The notes under the pieces: generated by a model
Database searches by the model: none
Seen by the model: only the letters and a program-made list of their open reading frames with translations
Told to the model about the DNA's origin: nothing
Made by a program: the position numbers and the translations under genes
Source: Euglena gracilis
Lineage: Eukaryota; Euglenida; Euglenophyceae; Euglenales
Length of the DNA stretch: 64,000 bases
Reading direction: 5' to 3'
Assembly: GCA_039621445.1 (NCBI GenBank)
Contig: CP154957.1
Location: forward strand, 3,032,504 to 3,096,503
Shown: positions 43,333-53,842 of the stretch, one piece after another
Numbering within the stretch: the stretch's first letter is position 1
Layout: every line of letters begins with the position of its first letter

Positions 43333-44111
43333 CCTGGGATCCCTCCCCAAAAATGTCAAAATTTTCCCTCGGACACTTTGCGCCGAAAATTTTGGTTGTC
43401 TTGACAACTTTTTTTCCAAAAAAAAAGTCCCCAAAACGGCATTTTTTGGCTGATTTTGTCGGCAGTTTTTTTCCAGCCGCAGTTCGGTAACCCGGACCGT
43501 GCCACTGCACAGGAGGGGGGTCGGGTGCCCCCCCCCCCAGGGGGTCCACCCACCCACCCACCCTCGGCTGCCTCAAACCCTGAGGCTGCACGATGGGGGC
43601 CATTTTTTGAGGTGCCAGAGGATTGAGTGACTTCCCCCAGACAGCCCCCGAAGGCCAGTTGGCTGGAAAAAAAAGGCTGAAAAAATGTGTTTTTGGCCAA
43701 TTTTGGGTGGTTTTGGGCTGGGTGAGTGGGTGCCCCCCCCCCCCCTGGGTCACTCCGTGAATCCATGGTCTGAACCCCCCGCCTGACCCTGTGGAGAACA
43801 CCAGGCAACTTTTTCCTTCTGGTGCTTTGCCAGAAGGAAATAGTTTTTTTGCATGTCTTAACAAATCTTCGCCCAGAAAGTGCCCAAAATGACGTTTTCC
43901 AAAAATTTCCAAAAAAATTGACAATTTCCAAAAATTGACCGGCGCTTCGCACCGGGACAAAAATCGGCCCAGACCCAGACCCATACTGCGCCATCATCGC
44001 TCGGGTTGGGGTCCTGGACCGGGGGGTCGGGGGTCCTCCCCTGCATTTACACCGGACCCATGCTTTCGCCCAAAGTTGGGGTTGTCCCCATGGTCCTCGG
44101 CCCACCCTCAG

Positions 44112-44179
44112 GACTCTTCCGCCCGAGATAGGCAACCTGCCGTGCCTGGAGGTCCTGTTCCTCTCCCACAACCGATTGC
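44112..44179 (+). CDS. LRR gene, LRR-coding exon b
   Basis: An acceptor (ccaccctcag) is followed by LPPEIGNLPCLEVLFLSHN and then RL, a textbook LRR. The donor proposed at gtctag is weak. Just beyond, 44197-44230 reads LSLGQLGVLDFA in another frame, which looks like the start of a further LRR. There is either a very short intron, a frameshift or a sequencing error between them. Confidence 0.7.
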
Positions 44180-45101
44180 GTCTAGTCTCCATCCTTGTCA
44201 CTGGGGCAGTTGGGGGTGCTGGACTTCGCACGTAAAGTTATTTCCCAAGGTTGAAAATAATGGTTGATGTTCCCAGGCTCTCTTCACCGCCTTTTTGGGA
44301 GAATGGTGATAGCAATCACATCGTTGTGAAAGAATTGTAGAGAATTTGAAGTAAAAAAAACCATAAAATGGAAAATTTTAAAGAAGTTTTTCTGTCCCAA
44401 AAAAATGGTTTTATTGCATTAAATTATAAATGTTATTTTTTTGCTTCATTCGTTCTGAATGTGATGCCCAATGAGGATGTCCACTGCGATGCCCACAACA
44501 ATTTTGGGAAGTCATCAGTTGGAAGGGGGTTCAGCCTGGTACAAAGAAGGAGAAGGTTGTTTTTATCCATCTCGCCTTTGTTGGTCACCGCAAAGAAACA
44601 CTGCAAGGCATTGGAAATGTGCGAGTGCGGGAGTGATTTTCCCGGGATATGTTCCACCAACGTTTTCATTTCTGGCGCGCACTGCCGCAGTATGCCGAGC
44701 ACACACCAAACCAAGCCCGCATCAGTGTGCCATCAACACTCTAGCTTATTTGAAAGGAAGTTCGCACCCTCCCGGGGGGGGGGGGCTGATGTGGGCAGGT
44801 AGGGGGGAGGTTGGGCATTTTCTACCCGGGGGGGGGGTCAGTTTTTGGGGTGGGCGGTGCTACAGCATACTGGGGCCCCGGAAATGTCCATTTTCAAGAG
44901 AAGATCGGCATGGTCGGCAAACACCAGACCGCCGAGGCCCAAAATGACCTCTGGGCGAAATGACCTCCGGGGGGCAGGGCAGAATGGGAATCGGCCAAAC
45001 AGCCAGGGTGGTGGGTGGGAGGGTCCGACCCCCCCGGGTTGGCAAAACAGAGGCCGGGCAACACTGTGGCCGAGACCATGTGGGGCTGGCGGCTGGCCCA
45101 G
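44180..45101. other. Intron, plus a possible out-of-frame LRR fragment
   Basis: The fragment at 44197-44230 is described with exon b. After its donor-like gtaaag the sequence is AT-rich, then carries long G runs (44776, 44829) without exon signature until 45102. Confidence 0.4.
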
Positions 45102-45188
45102 GCGCCTCCCGAAGGAAATCGCCGGGTGCGCCCGCCTCCACCGGTTGGCGCTGGACCACGCCCATTCCTTCTCTGAAGGGCCCCCGAG
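45102..45188 (+). CDS. LRR gene, LRR-coding exon c
   Basis: After an acceptor (cggctggcccag) the frame reads RLPKEIAGCARLHRLALDH with C/G-ending codons, another LRR. The donor is a consensus gtcagt after ccgag. The phases on either side do not join exons b and d cleanly, so at least one exon or boundary is missed. The residues after LDH (AHSFSEGPP) do not continue the LRR pattern. Confidence 0.6.
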
Positions 45189-46464
45189 GTCAGTCCGAAA
45201 GGGAAATTGCGGCCAGTGGATGTATGTTCCTAATGCGCGTCTGGGGAGCTGTGGCTGGCAGGGTTTGTGTGGAAAGATGGGGAGGGCACGTACCTCACTA
45301 CCTCACTCACCAAAAAGCTTCCCGTCCATCCCTGGGACAGCCGCCAGTCAGCGCAATTCAGGGTGTCGCTGTTCCATGCTGCCGATTGTGGAAAATATCC
45401 ATTGTTTGACCCAAAATATGCCCTGGCCTGCCCAAATCTGACCCATTTTTGACCCATTTTTCCCCGAAAAAGTAAAGCTCTGTTACCGTCCAGGGGAGGG
45501 GGTCTGGGGTTGGAAAAACGGCTGCTGGCTGGATAAAGGCTGCTGGCTGGCTGGACCCCCCCCCACACTGGGGTGGGGTCCACTTCGGCTTAAGCGACGG
45601 TTCCCAGCCTGAACCTTCACCTGGGGCTTTGAGAATGGGTGGGTGGGTTTGGGACAGCTCGACGCCTCCCTGGGGTCCGGTGTGCCAAAGGTGCATCGGG
45701 GGCGGGAGAATTGGGCGGGGATTCAACATCCAGACAGATTTTTTTCCTTACTTGGAAGAGATTTGGGGGCCTGGGGTCTCTGCACAAACCACCAGCGATT
45801 TGGGGGGGGGGGTGCTGAAATGATTGGGAAAATGGGAATTTCAAGATTTATTTTAAGGCAAACCTGAAAAATTTGTCCCAAATCCCAAATGCGTTTTTAG
45901 AGCCAAAGGTGGGATTCGGGGGGGGGTCCCAGATTTTTATCCCTCCCCTGGTGTCCCCTTGGAGGAAATTCCTGTGTGGGGAATTCTTTAGCCGGACGCC
46001 ACCCTGTCCGGGGGGGTTCCAGCCAGCCAGCAGCTCCCAGCCAGCTCCTGACCCCCCCCCCGGGATTGAGTGGGTATAAAGTTTTCGCAGCCCGGCAAAG
46101 CCGGGCTGGACCAAAAAAAAAAAGAGTGGTGCAAAGCCCCGAAAATTTTTCAAAAAAGTGGTCAAAATGGCTCAAAAAAAATCGGCCAATTGGATGGCCA
46201 AAAAATGGCCGTTTTTTGAGGGTTTTCGGGGTTTTGCCTCGAATTTTTGGCTAAAAATGCATCCCGATGGATTTGGGGGTTTTGCCTGTTTTCGGGTGCC
46301 AGCCCAGTCCAATCCAGCAGCCGGTGGGACCCACCCCTCTTGACCTTTCCATTCCCCTCGGAGGGGTCCAGCCAGCACCATGTTGCCAGCCAACACCTTT
46401 TCCCGGCCAGCCAGATGGAGCCCCCTCCCGCGCCTTGGAGGGGGGCGGGTCCTGAGCTGCCCAG
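45189..46464. other. Intron, repeat-rich
   Basis: CCAGCCAGC phrases occur at 45522-45557 (inverted), 46018-46050 and 46366-46413. G/C runs are frequent. No LRR-coding segment is visible. Confidence 0.45.
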
Positions 46465-46565
46465 ATGGCAACCCCCCAACCTATGGGATGGGATCCGAAG
46501 AGAAGTCATGAGTCCAACTGTTTGGAAGAACTGCCAGAAGAGCTGGGTCACTGTCAGCACCTGAG
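46465..46565 (+). CDS. LRR gene, LRR-coding exon d
   Basis: The open frame ends SNCLEELPEELGHCQHLR before donor gtgtgc. The acceptor at gagctgcccag is plausible, but the first 16 codons do not look like LRR, so the real exon start may be later (about 46508). The last two bases (AG) join the first base of exon e (G) to give an arginine codon and continue RMLNCNFNRLRAVP in frame. Confidence 0.65.
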
Positions 46566-47356
46566 GTGTGCGAACATACGCCGTACCCCTCTCCCACCCA
46601 CGACTGGAGCGGTTTTTCGGAGCGATTGGCTGGTTTCCGGCTTCATTTTTGATTTTGGGTCGGGTGGCCATCAGGCCTCTGTTACTCGCAAGACCCCCTA
46701 GGGGAGAGGGGGTTAAGGGGGAAAGGGTGGGTCTGGGGCCTGCACCCATACCATCCCATTGTTCAAGGCCATCCTGGGGACCACCCCCCCCCCTGGATTG
46801 GGTTCAGGACTGGCCGAAAGTGCCAGGCCGCAGCCCCCCCCCCCCTGGGCAGCGCCATTGCTTACCAACCCCCCTGGGGGGGGCAATGAACATTTTCCAT
46901 TTTCAAGAAACCAGCCAGCTGCTCTTCAAAAACCAGCCACCCACTTCCCCCCCCCAACAAACAGGCTCAAAAACAGTTCCATTTTGGCTAAACCCCCAAA
47001 ATTTATCATTTTTGGCATTGTGGCGTGAAGTGCCAGAATTTTTGGGAAATGCCCAATTTTGGGGGTCCCCTCCCCTGCCCCCTGGGGTGGTTTCCCGCAC
47101 TCCAGTTGGGTGGGGGAGGGGGACTCCCCCTGGCGTCTTAAAAAAGAGCCTGCCCCCCCCCCCAGAGGAGAGGGGGGTTGGAAGGAACTGACTGGTTTTC
47201 AAGAGTGATGGAGTTGACGGGAAAAGTTTGCCCCAGGGAGTGCTTTGTTTTGGCACCAACCGACCTGGTTTGCCCAGAGAGTAACTCGAGGATTTCTAAA
47301 TCGTGGTTTCTGTGCCACGTCGTTTGGGTCTCCGCCCCTCATCTCATTTCGTCCAT
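46566..47356. other. Intron, repeat-rich
   Basis: C/G runs and a CTTAAAAAAGAGCCTG end (47136-47151) resembling the right end of the CAGGGG family, without a matched left end. A ggtttgcccag-type phrase and an actgactggttttc box (47187-47200) are present. Confidence 0.4.
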
Positions 47357-47496
47357 CAGGGGGGGGGGGATATGTAACTTGCATAATTTGCATTTTTTTG
47401 CAAAATCAGGTTTTTCCGAAATTTGCATTTTTTCATTTTTTTGCATTTTTTTGACTTGCATACTTTGAAGGGCCAAGTTGCATATCCCCCCCCCTG
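47357..47496. mobile_element. 140-bp CAGGGG...CCCCTG element with 7-bp target-site duplication
   Basis: The left end CAGGGGGGGGGGATATGTAAC and right end AGTTGCATATCCCCCCCCCTG are inverted repeats. CGTCCAT flanks both sides exactly (47350-47356 and 47497-47503). The interior repeats TTTTTTGCA, as in the 5325 element. It lies in the LRR-gene intron, 34 bp before the acceptor of exon e. Confidence 0.85.
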
Positions 47497-47530
47497 CGTC
47501 CATGCCATCTGTGCTTGCCTTTCCGTGCAG

Positions 47531-47631
47531 GATGCTCAATTGCAATTTCAACCGGTTGCGGGCAGTGCCGTCCAGCCTGGGGTCGTGTGAGAGGCTTGAG
47601 GAGGTGTATCTCAGCAACAACCGAATTGAAG
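47531..47631 (+). CDS. LRR gene, LRR-coding exon e
   Basis: The acceptor (tgcctttccgtgcag) and donor (gtgtgt) are good. It reads LNCNFNRLRAVPSSLGSCER then LEEVYLSNNRIE, one and a half LRR units. It ends with one base (G), which with TG of exon f gives valine, so the join reads NRIEVVPDSL. This agrees with the LRR consensus. Confidence 0.85.
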
Positions 47632-48978
47632 GTGTGTGGCTTTCACCGCAGCCCTGCAGTTGCAAAATCTTCCAAAAATGCATCAGAAAGTGACTGAAAT
47701 GGTTGAGATTCGGACAAGTGCTTTTTTGTCTGCCTTTCGTTCATCACCTGGAGGAAGGGCCTGCCAAGGTCGTTTTATAAATTGTATTAAAAGTATTTTC
47801 CAGCAGTAAAGATGAAACGTTCAACCCCTTTTTCATGTTTGGAAAAAAAATTTGGAATGATTTTGGAGAACAGATCGGCCTCAAATGTCTTTCAAATCTT
47901 GCAAATTTCTCTTTTTATTCTTTTGATCAACAAAAAAATTGAGCTTGTTGTCTTAGTTATCTTTTTTTTTTGCTCCAGACGGGAGCTGAAGTTGCCTGGC
48001 ACAAAATCCAAAATGAAGGATAAATTTTCCCTCTGTTTTTTTGGCGCGAAGTGCCAAAAATCTTGACCCCATAGTTAACCCCCCCAAAAAAGTGGGTCCC
48101 CTGGACCCCCCCCTCTCAAGAGGTGGGGGCACCCCCACCTTGGTGGGGGAAACCCTGCCCGTAACCCCCACCAGAACCAAAGCAGTGGGCGGGAGCCATG
48201 TATGTGTATTATTTTGTCATTGGCCAACGGACCCCCACCCCACCTTGGGGTACAGGGAGAATTGATGTCCAAAACAATTGGTACACAGAAAAATCTGTTT
48301 TGATGTTTGGACAAAATGAGTATCATTTCCCAATAGAAACCCACAAAAAAAAACGCAAAAAAAACCGCAAAAAGGTGTGTGTTTTCCCCCTGCCTTTTGG
48401 GCTATTTGAGGAAATAGCTGGAACTCGTCGCATCTTCCATTTCAAATAAATGTTGACTGAAGGAGGAAAAAGGGGGTAAAAAACTGCGGAAAAATTGTGG
48501 TTTAGTAGTCACCTTCTTGTTGCTTTAATTTTTTGGGCCAACAGTTTCCACATTCAATCATTACGGTTTTTTTGGTGAAGAAATGGGTTTGAAGGGTCAA
48601 ACGTACATCACTGCAGCATGAAAATATCCAGGAGGTGATTTTTTCCTTGCTCCCCTCCAACAGAAATGAAACAGCCTGATCGATTTTTTTCCCACAATTT
48701 CCCCCAAGTTTTATTGACGTCCTCAAATGAATCACCCAATCACCCCCACCCCCTGGTGAGTGACTGGTTTTTTCACACTGGTTTTTGTTTGCCCAAACCC
48801 CCACCAAAGTGACCTGGCGCCAAAACCACCAGACGTTTTTTGTCCATTTTCTTCATATTTGCAGCCATTTTTTGACGGGATGTGTATTTTTTTTGAAAAA
48901 AAGCTTTCAAAACATGGAAATGACTCTCCCCAGTGGTTGGTTGCTATGTGGGGCGGTCGACGTATCTCTTGTTTGCAG

Positions 48979-49085
48979 TGGTTCCCGACAGCCTGCTGGA
49001 CCTGCACAGCATCAAACGGCTGCACCTCAACAGTAACAACCTGCAGTCGCTGCCGGAGGGCTCTTCTTCGCCGCCTGGCCACCAG
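48979..49085 (+). CDS. LRR gene, LRR-coding exon f
   Basis: The acceptor is cttgtttgcag and the donor is gtgggc. It reads VPDSLLDLHSIKRLHLNSNN then LQSLPEG, again LRR. The last eight codons (SSSPPGHQ) break the pattern. A one-base shift would read GLFFAAWPP, so a frameshift or recent mutation near 49058 is possible. It ends in phase 0, as exon g requires. Confidence 0.8.
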
Positions 49086-49454
49086 GTGGGCTAACTTGGC
49101 TGTTTTCAGAGTGGCGGTCTGGTGGTGAATGCGCGCAAACAATAGCCAGCACTCTGTTTTCCGAAATGATTTGTGATGTTTCCCGCGGTGTTTTTGGCCT
49201 TATTCTGTTCCAAGAAGGTTGTGTCTGGGAGATTCAACCTTTCGATCCAGAAAGGTCTCAGAGAGAGAGGGGAGCAGGGCATTAAGTGAGCAGTGGTTTT
49301 GCGGAGGGGGAGAAAGGGTTCAACTAGAATCAGGCTTGCTCCGTGCACAATTGCTTGTCCGGTTGGGGTGAGAGGGGGTTGACAGCTTGAAATGGGCTCC
49401 CCAGTCATTTTTCCTTTTGGGCTCTCAAATTGAGTTTTCTTGGACTGTTCACAG

Positions 49455-49629
49455 TGGATGGTTTCACCAAAATTTTGCATGAGAAGTACATTGAAATTCA
49501 CCAAAGGCGATCCATTTCAATGTCCTCGTTTTGCTTGTGCAAGCCTGTGCAACAGCAGATTTTATTTCTATCACACTCGGTGCCAAATTGTATTTCTGCT
49601 GTTCTGCAATACCACGGTGGTGCCATCAG
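49455..49629 (+). CDS. LRR gene, Cys-rich exon g after the LRRs
   Basis: The acceptor (ggactgttcacag) is in phase 0 with exon f. It reads STLKFTKGDPFQCPRFACAS, then LCNSRFYFYHTRCQIVFLL and FCNTTVVPS before a donor-like gtacta. The Cys spacing after LRRs (CPxxxC, TRC, FC) resembles the C-terminal Cys-containing segment of LRRC58-like proteins, where such residues may bind zinc. That similarity is from memory of the family pattern and should be tested. A further 3-prime exon is likely, since the exon ends in phase 1. Confidence 0.6.
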
Positions 49630-51346
49630 GTACTAAGCGGTCACAATCGCCTGTCAAAGCACCCCTCCACCAGTGCTCTCAACTCTGGGAGGCGGTTCCG
49701 GATGGTACTGTGGAGTGTGGGGTGCCGTCATTTTTTCGATTTTTGCAGGGTCTGAAAATTTACTTGGCATTTGGGTCTAAAAAAATTGTTTTAAAAAATC
49801 TGTGAAAATTGCTGTGGTAAGTGGGGGGGTCACCCCCAGGCCCATACAGCCCTGCCCCCCCCAGGCCATTAAGCAATGGCCTGGTGGGGGACCATAACGT
49901 TGGGTCGTTCTCAAAACTAACAATACATCAGACCTGCCAAAGCCTTCAAAAAACAGCCACAGCAGGAAATCTCAAAGGTAATTCAAAATTGATGAAAACT
50001 GATAAATTCAGAGGAAATCTCTTCTGAATTTTGGATGGGTTCCCAAAGAAATGATTCTGTTGGGATTTTTTTTATTATTTATTATTTATTATTTATTATT
50101 TTAGTATTTATTATTTATTATTTGCTTATTATTTGTTTATTATTTTTTACATTTTATTTATTATTATTTATGACATTGTTTATTGGATGTGGCTGAAAAA
50201 TCTTGGACACGAGCTTTCAGTGGGTGGAAAATTCTGGACAGCAAAACCCAGTCTTCAAGCCCTTCACGATACGCAGAGACTCGGCAGGGGGGTTCGAAAA
50301 TATTGTTTTTGTTTCTGTGGGAGTCCTCATCTTGCCAAAAGGAATGCGGTGGAAAATAGGGAAACAGGCAGAACCAAATGCATTGCATTTTTCATCTGGT
50401 GATCGAATCATTCACAGATGCAGAGGTTCAGACATGGTACGCCCGCAGCTACGTTTGGCATCCACGGATCTTGCACTCTGGCGCTTCATCTCTCTCTGAT
50501 AATATCTCTCTATAATAACTCTCTAAACAACTCCCTCGGAGTCAGACCAGTTGGTTGGAGACCTGGGGGGGGGGGCGAGTGGGTACTTCTGGAAGGGGGT
50601 TCACCGCCCTACTTCGATTCAGTGTGAAGCTCCAAAAGTGTTTTGACATCCCAAATGGACACCCCAAAACGGGTCCCCGCTGAGCAGTGTGGGTGGGTGG
50701 TAACCCCTCCTTTTTTAAAAAAAAAATCCTCTGGTCAGACCGACTCCCCTCCCCAACTGGGTTCGGTTGTTTTAATGAGTGCCCCCCCCCCCCCACGCGT
50801 AACTGGGGGGCGGGGCACTCAACCGAATCTTACTCTCCAACCAAGGAGGGGGGGGGTTGTCGGCAAGGGGTTTGCCTGTCCGCCAAAACGTGTGGACAAA
50901 CCACCAGGTCTCCATCCAAAGGGAGGGGTCCATTGCCAGACAGTCAGGTTTGTTTGCCGGCCAAATAGGTACCAGAAAAAATATCACTTCTGGGGCCGCC
51001 AACCCAAAACAGGCAAATTTTGTTGGGTCGGTTTGATATAGGGTTAGGATTAGGGTCGGATTGGGTTTGGGTGAGATGCGAGATCTGGGAGTGGGTGGTG
51101 GGTTGGGGGGATGGGGTCCCGGTTTCATGCCATTTGGAGGGCTTGAAAGTCAACGAAGAATCAAGAGCCATCCTCGACCAATCACCAGGAAACAGAGGTC
51201 AACCACCAATTGCATTTGGTAAACCAAAAAAACTCTTTCACCAACTCCGTGATGTGTGTGTTTTTTTTTGAGGAAATTGGGCAAAGTGCATCAAAATCAA
51301 TCCAAGAAGCGGCCCCGGGCGGATTTCTGGTGGTCGCCCTTGTGGT
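49630..51346. other. Downstream of the LRR exons; no firm exon
   Basis: A TTATT/TATTT microsatellite lies at 50068-50170. A frame at about 50215-50400 contains CFCFCGSPHLAKR and might be a further Cys-rich exon, but splice sites are weak. The rest holds C/G-run repeats. Confidence 0.35.
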
Positions 51347-51470
51347 GGTCGGCCCGACCTGGTCGGGCCGACCAGGGAGCAGGGAGGTCGGGCCGACCAT
51401 GGTCGGCCCGACCATGATCGGCCCGACCTTGTCGACCTGTGATGGTCGGCCCAACCTGGTCGGCCCGACC
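51347..51470. repeat. Cluster of GGTCGGCCCGACC palindromes
   Basis: At least six copies of GGTCGGCCCGACC or its complement GGTCGGGCCGACC, plus decayed versions, in about 125 bp. They can pair with each other in many ways. The left edge abuts a GC-rich gatttctggtggtcgccc segment. Confidence 0.85.
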
Positions 51471-52470
51471 ACCATTTTTTTTGCACTAACCCCCCCCCCC
51501 CTTTCTGGAGATTTAAGCCCCCCCCCTGAAAAAAACTTTTGTCCAAATCACCGCAACACCAGTCAAAACCCACTTAAATGGCTCCAGAACCCCCCAATCG
51601 GGGGTGAATGTGCAAAAACTGGGGGGGGGGAATGCCCATTTTGGGCCACTTTTGGCAAAAGAATACCTCTCCCCATTGGATTTTCAATTTAATGGCAAAA
51701 TTTTGCTCAAAAAGGACCTAGCACTCAAGTATGTTGCTAACATAGAGGGGATTTTGTTATTTGAGGGGGGGGTGCGGGGGGGCGGAGCTGCGGGGCTGTG
51801 CCAAAGTGATCCACAAAAACAACTTAGCCCCCGAGTATGTTGCCAACTCAGAAGGGATTTTGTTATTTGAGGCTCAGATGGGGGTGGAGGGAGGAGTTTT
51901 CTGCCCCTCGTGATGCAGAATGCTTGCATTTCTAAAGGATTTTCATGTAATCCCTGTTTCATCATTGGTTTTTTACCCCTCCGGACCCCCATCAAGGGCC
52001 CACCGACCCCCACCGACCAAATATTTCCATCTGGGGTGTTTATGTTGGTGTAAGACACTTATTTGGACCCATCCGGACCATTTCCGGGTGATTTGGGCCC
52101 GCTGCAGACCATTTTTATGACCACCGACTAGCCACCGACTCGTTTGCATAGGATTTTCTTCATGGGGGGGGACTTAAATGTCGGCGGTACTGACCCGTTA
52201 GTACATTAGAGTGGGTAGTCGGCCGACCACCCAATACCCCCCCCCCCCACCCCGTCTCGCCGACTAGCTACCGACCATACTCGGCCGACTACCCACCCCC
52301 CCCCCCCAGTCTACCGCCATGCGCCCCGAAGGCCGCCTGGCCGAAGGCCGAAGGCCGCTGCAATTCAGAACCTGAAAAGTTGATGATGTTATTTAAAGGC
52401 GTAGGGTTAGGGTCAAGTTTCCATTCCTAACTGTCCCATCCCATCCCCTCAACGTCGTTAAATTGGTGTC
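51471..52470. other. No supported gene; palindromic patch at 52213-52294
   Basis: Direct repeats around aagtatgttgc(y)aac and gattttgttatttgagg (about 51727-51760 and 51834-51868) mark a local duplication of about 107 bp. At 52213-52226 and 52281-52294 a 14-bp perfect inverted repeat (gggtagtcggccga) brackets C runs. Confidence 0.5.
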
Positions 52471-52611
52471 TGCAGGGGACCCAGCGAACCCAAAGAGGCG
52501 CCCAACTAGGGTTAAAAACATTGGGGGACCCGAGCGAGGCGCCGAAGGCGCGGGTCCCCCAATGTGTATTAACCCTAGTTGTGCGCCTCTTTGGGGTAGC
52601 TGGTGCCTGCA
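52471..52611. repeat. Long hairpin with arms of about 61 bp
   Basis: Arms 52471-52532 and 52551-52611 match in reverse complement through ccaaagaggcgc, aactagggtta and cattgggggacccg, with an 18-nt loop (agcgaggcgccgaaggcg). Each arm contains TAGGGTTA. It could be an element with near-complete inverted repeats. Confidence 0.9.
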
Positions 52612-52825
52612 GGGAAGCTCCCCAACACCATGAAAAACGTCCCGCAGGGGGGGGGTGTCCATGCGTAGTGATAGTAACAGTCATAGTAATGGTCGGAAAA
52701 GATGCATTTTTTTCATAAACCTAAACTTTGTTCAATACAAATCCCTGTAAGTTGTAGTTCTCCCCCTAGAAGTATGGTGGATGAGTTCGACAGGCTTTGC
52801 TGGTCAACCTATCAGAGGTCCGATT
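52612..52825. other. No feature
   Basis: Short unremarkable AT-rich sequence between the hairpin and the AAATATAAAGCC element. Confidence 0.4.
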
Positions 52826-53279
52826 GGTCAAATAAACCCCCCTCCAAATATTAAGCCCCCCCCCAAATATATAGCCCCCCCCCCAAATATAAAGCCTTCT
52901 TTGGCCTTCATGACCTTCGGTGGCCTTCAATTGTGGCCAAACACCATTTTTATGCCAAATTTTGGTTGTGTACCTCCGATTTTTTTTTCGCACAAATGTG
53001 CAATTCTTATCCAAAATGGAGCAATTCTGGTGAAAATGGTGTACTATTTTTTTTCCTGACTGACACCAGCGTCTGGCTCCACGTCGGGGGGGGGGGGGCT
53101 TTATATTTGGGCGGCAAAACCAAACCCCCTGGGGGGCTTTATATTTGAGGGGCCACTGAAAAAGTTTGATTTCCCCCCCAAAACATAAAGCCCCCCCCAA
53201 ATATAAAGCCCCCCCCCTGAGGGTCTTGAAATCCCGTCCAAATATAAAGCCAGGGGGCTTTATATTTGGGGCGGTTTAC
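52826..53279. mobile_element. Element built from CCCCAAATATAAAGCC boxes
   Basis: Eight or more boxes (aaatataaagcc or ggctttatattt) occur in both orientations, with outer inverted ends taaacccccctccaaatatt and ggctttatatttggggcgg followed by tttac. No coding capacity. It resembles the small C-run inverted-repeat families elsewhere in the window. Confidence 0.7.
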
Positions 53280-53809
53280 CAAGAATTAACGAGAGTAAAC
53301 CCCCCAAAAGGGAGTCTTGCAGGGAGGCTTTCGGGGGGTAGTGAGCGAATGGGACGAAGCTGCGTGGACAATCGAAGGCTTGGCTTCGTTCAGGACAATG
53401 GCACTGTCTTGCATATGCCCTTTGAAGGACAGGTGTGTGAGCGTGTTCATCAAGTGTTTTGCCAATCTTCCATTTGGGTGTGGATATCACAAATTACCAC
53501 GGAGGAGCCCATTAAAAATAACAGCAAACCCCCAGGGATGGTGATCCTCTCACCAATGGCTGTATAAAACCTGTGTTGAGCTTTACCAAATCGCTTTTAA
53601 CAAAGAGGAGCTGTCAACGGCACATATATGTGTGAAAAAGCAAGGTGTGCGCTTTGATTTTTCGCTGCCTGCTTTTTTGAGTCCTGTCAACGCTTTGAAA
53701 AAGTTGGAAGCAAGGCAATTTTACATTGACGTATGGAGCCACAATACCACTTTTTCCCCCAAGTGTGATGAGTTGGCCCAGCATGTTAGAAATAAAGTGC
53801 AGCAGTGCA

Positions 53810-53842
<33 letters not shown>

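Larger units (their letters stand above)
41842..44111. other. Intron with GTGACTGACTGG array and a CAGGGG element
   Basis: The array (42040-42442) and the element (43079-43332) are listed separately. CCAGCCAGC phrases occur at 42442-42480 and 42731-42768, and the box ggtgccaaaggcgccag at 42141. No exon is seen. Confidence 0.5.

Noticed and set aside
51182-51692. Pro/Gly/Arg/Thr-rich frames across the GGTCGGCCCGACC cluster
   Set aside because: Palindromic repeats give open frames on both strands; no coding evidence.
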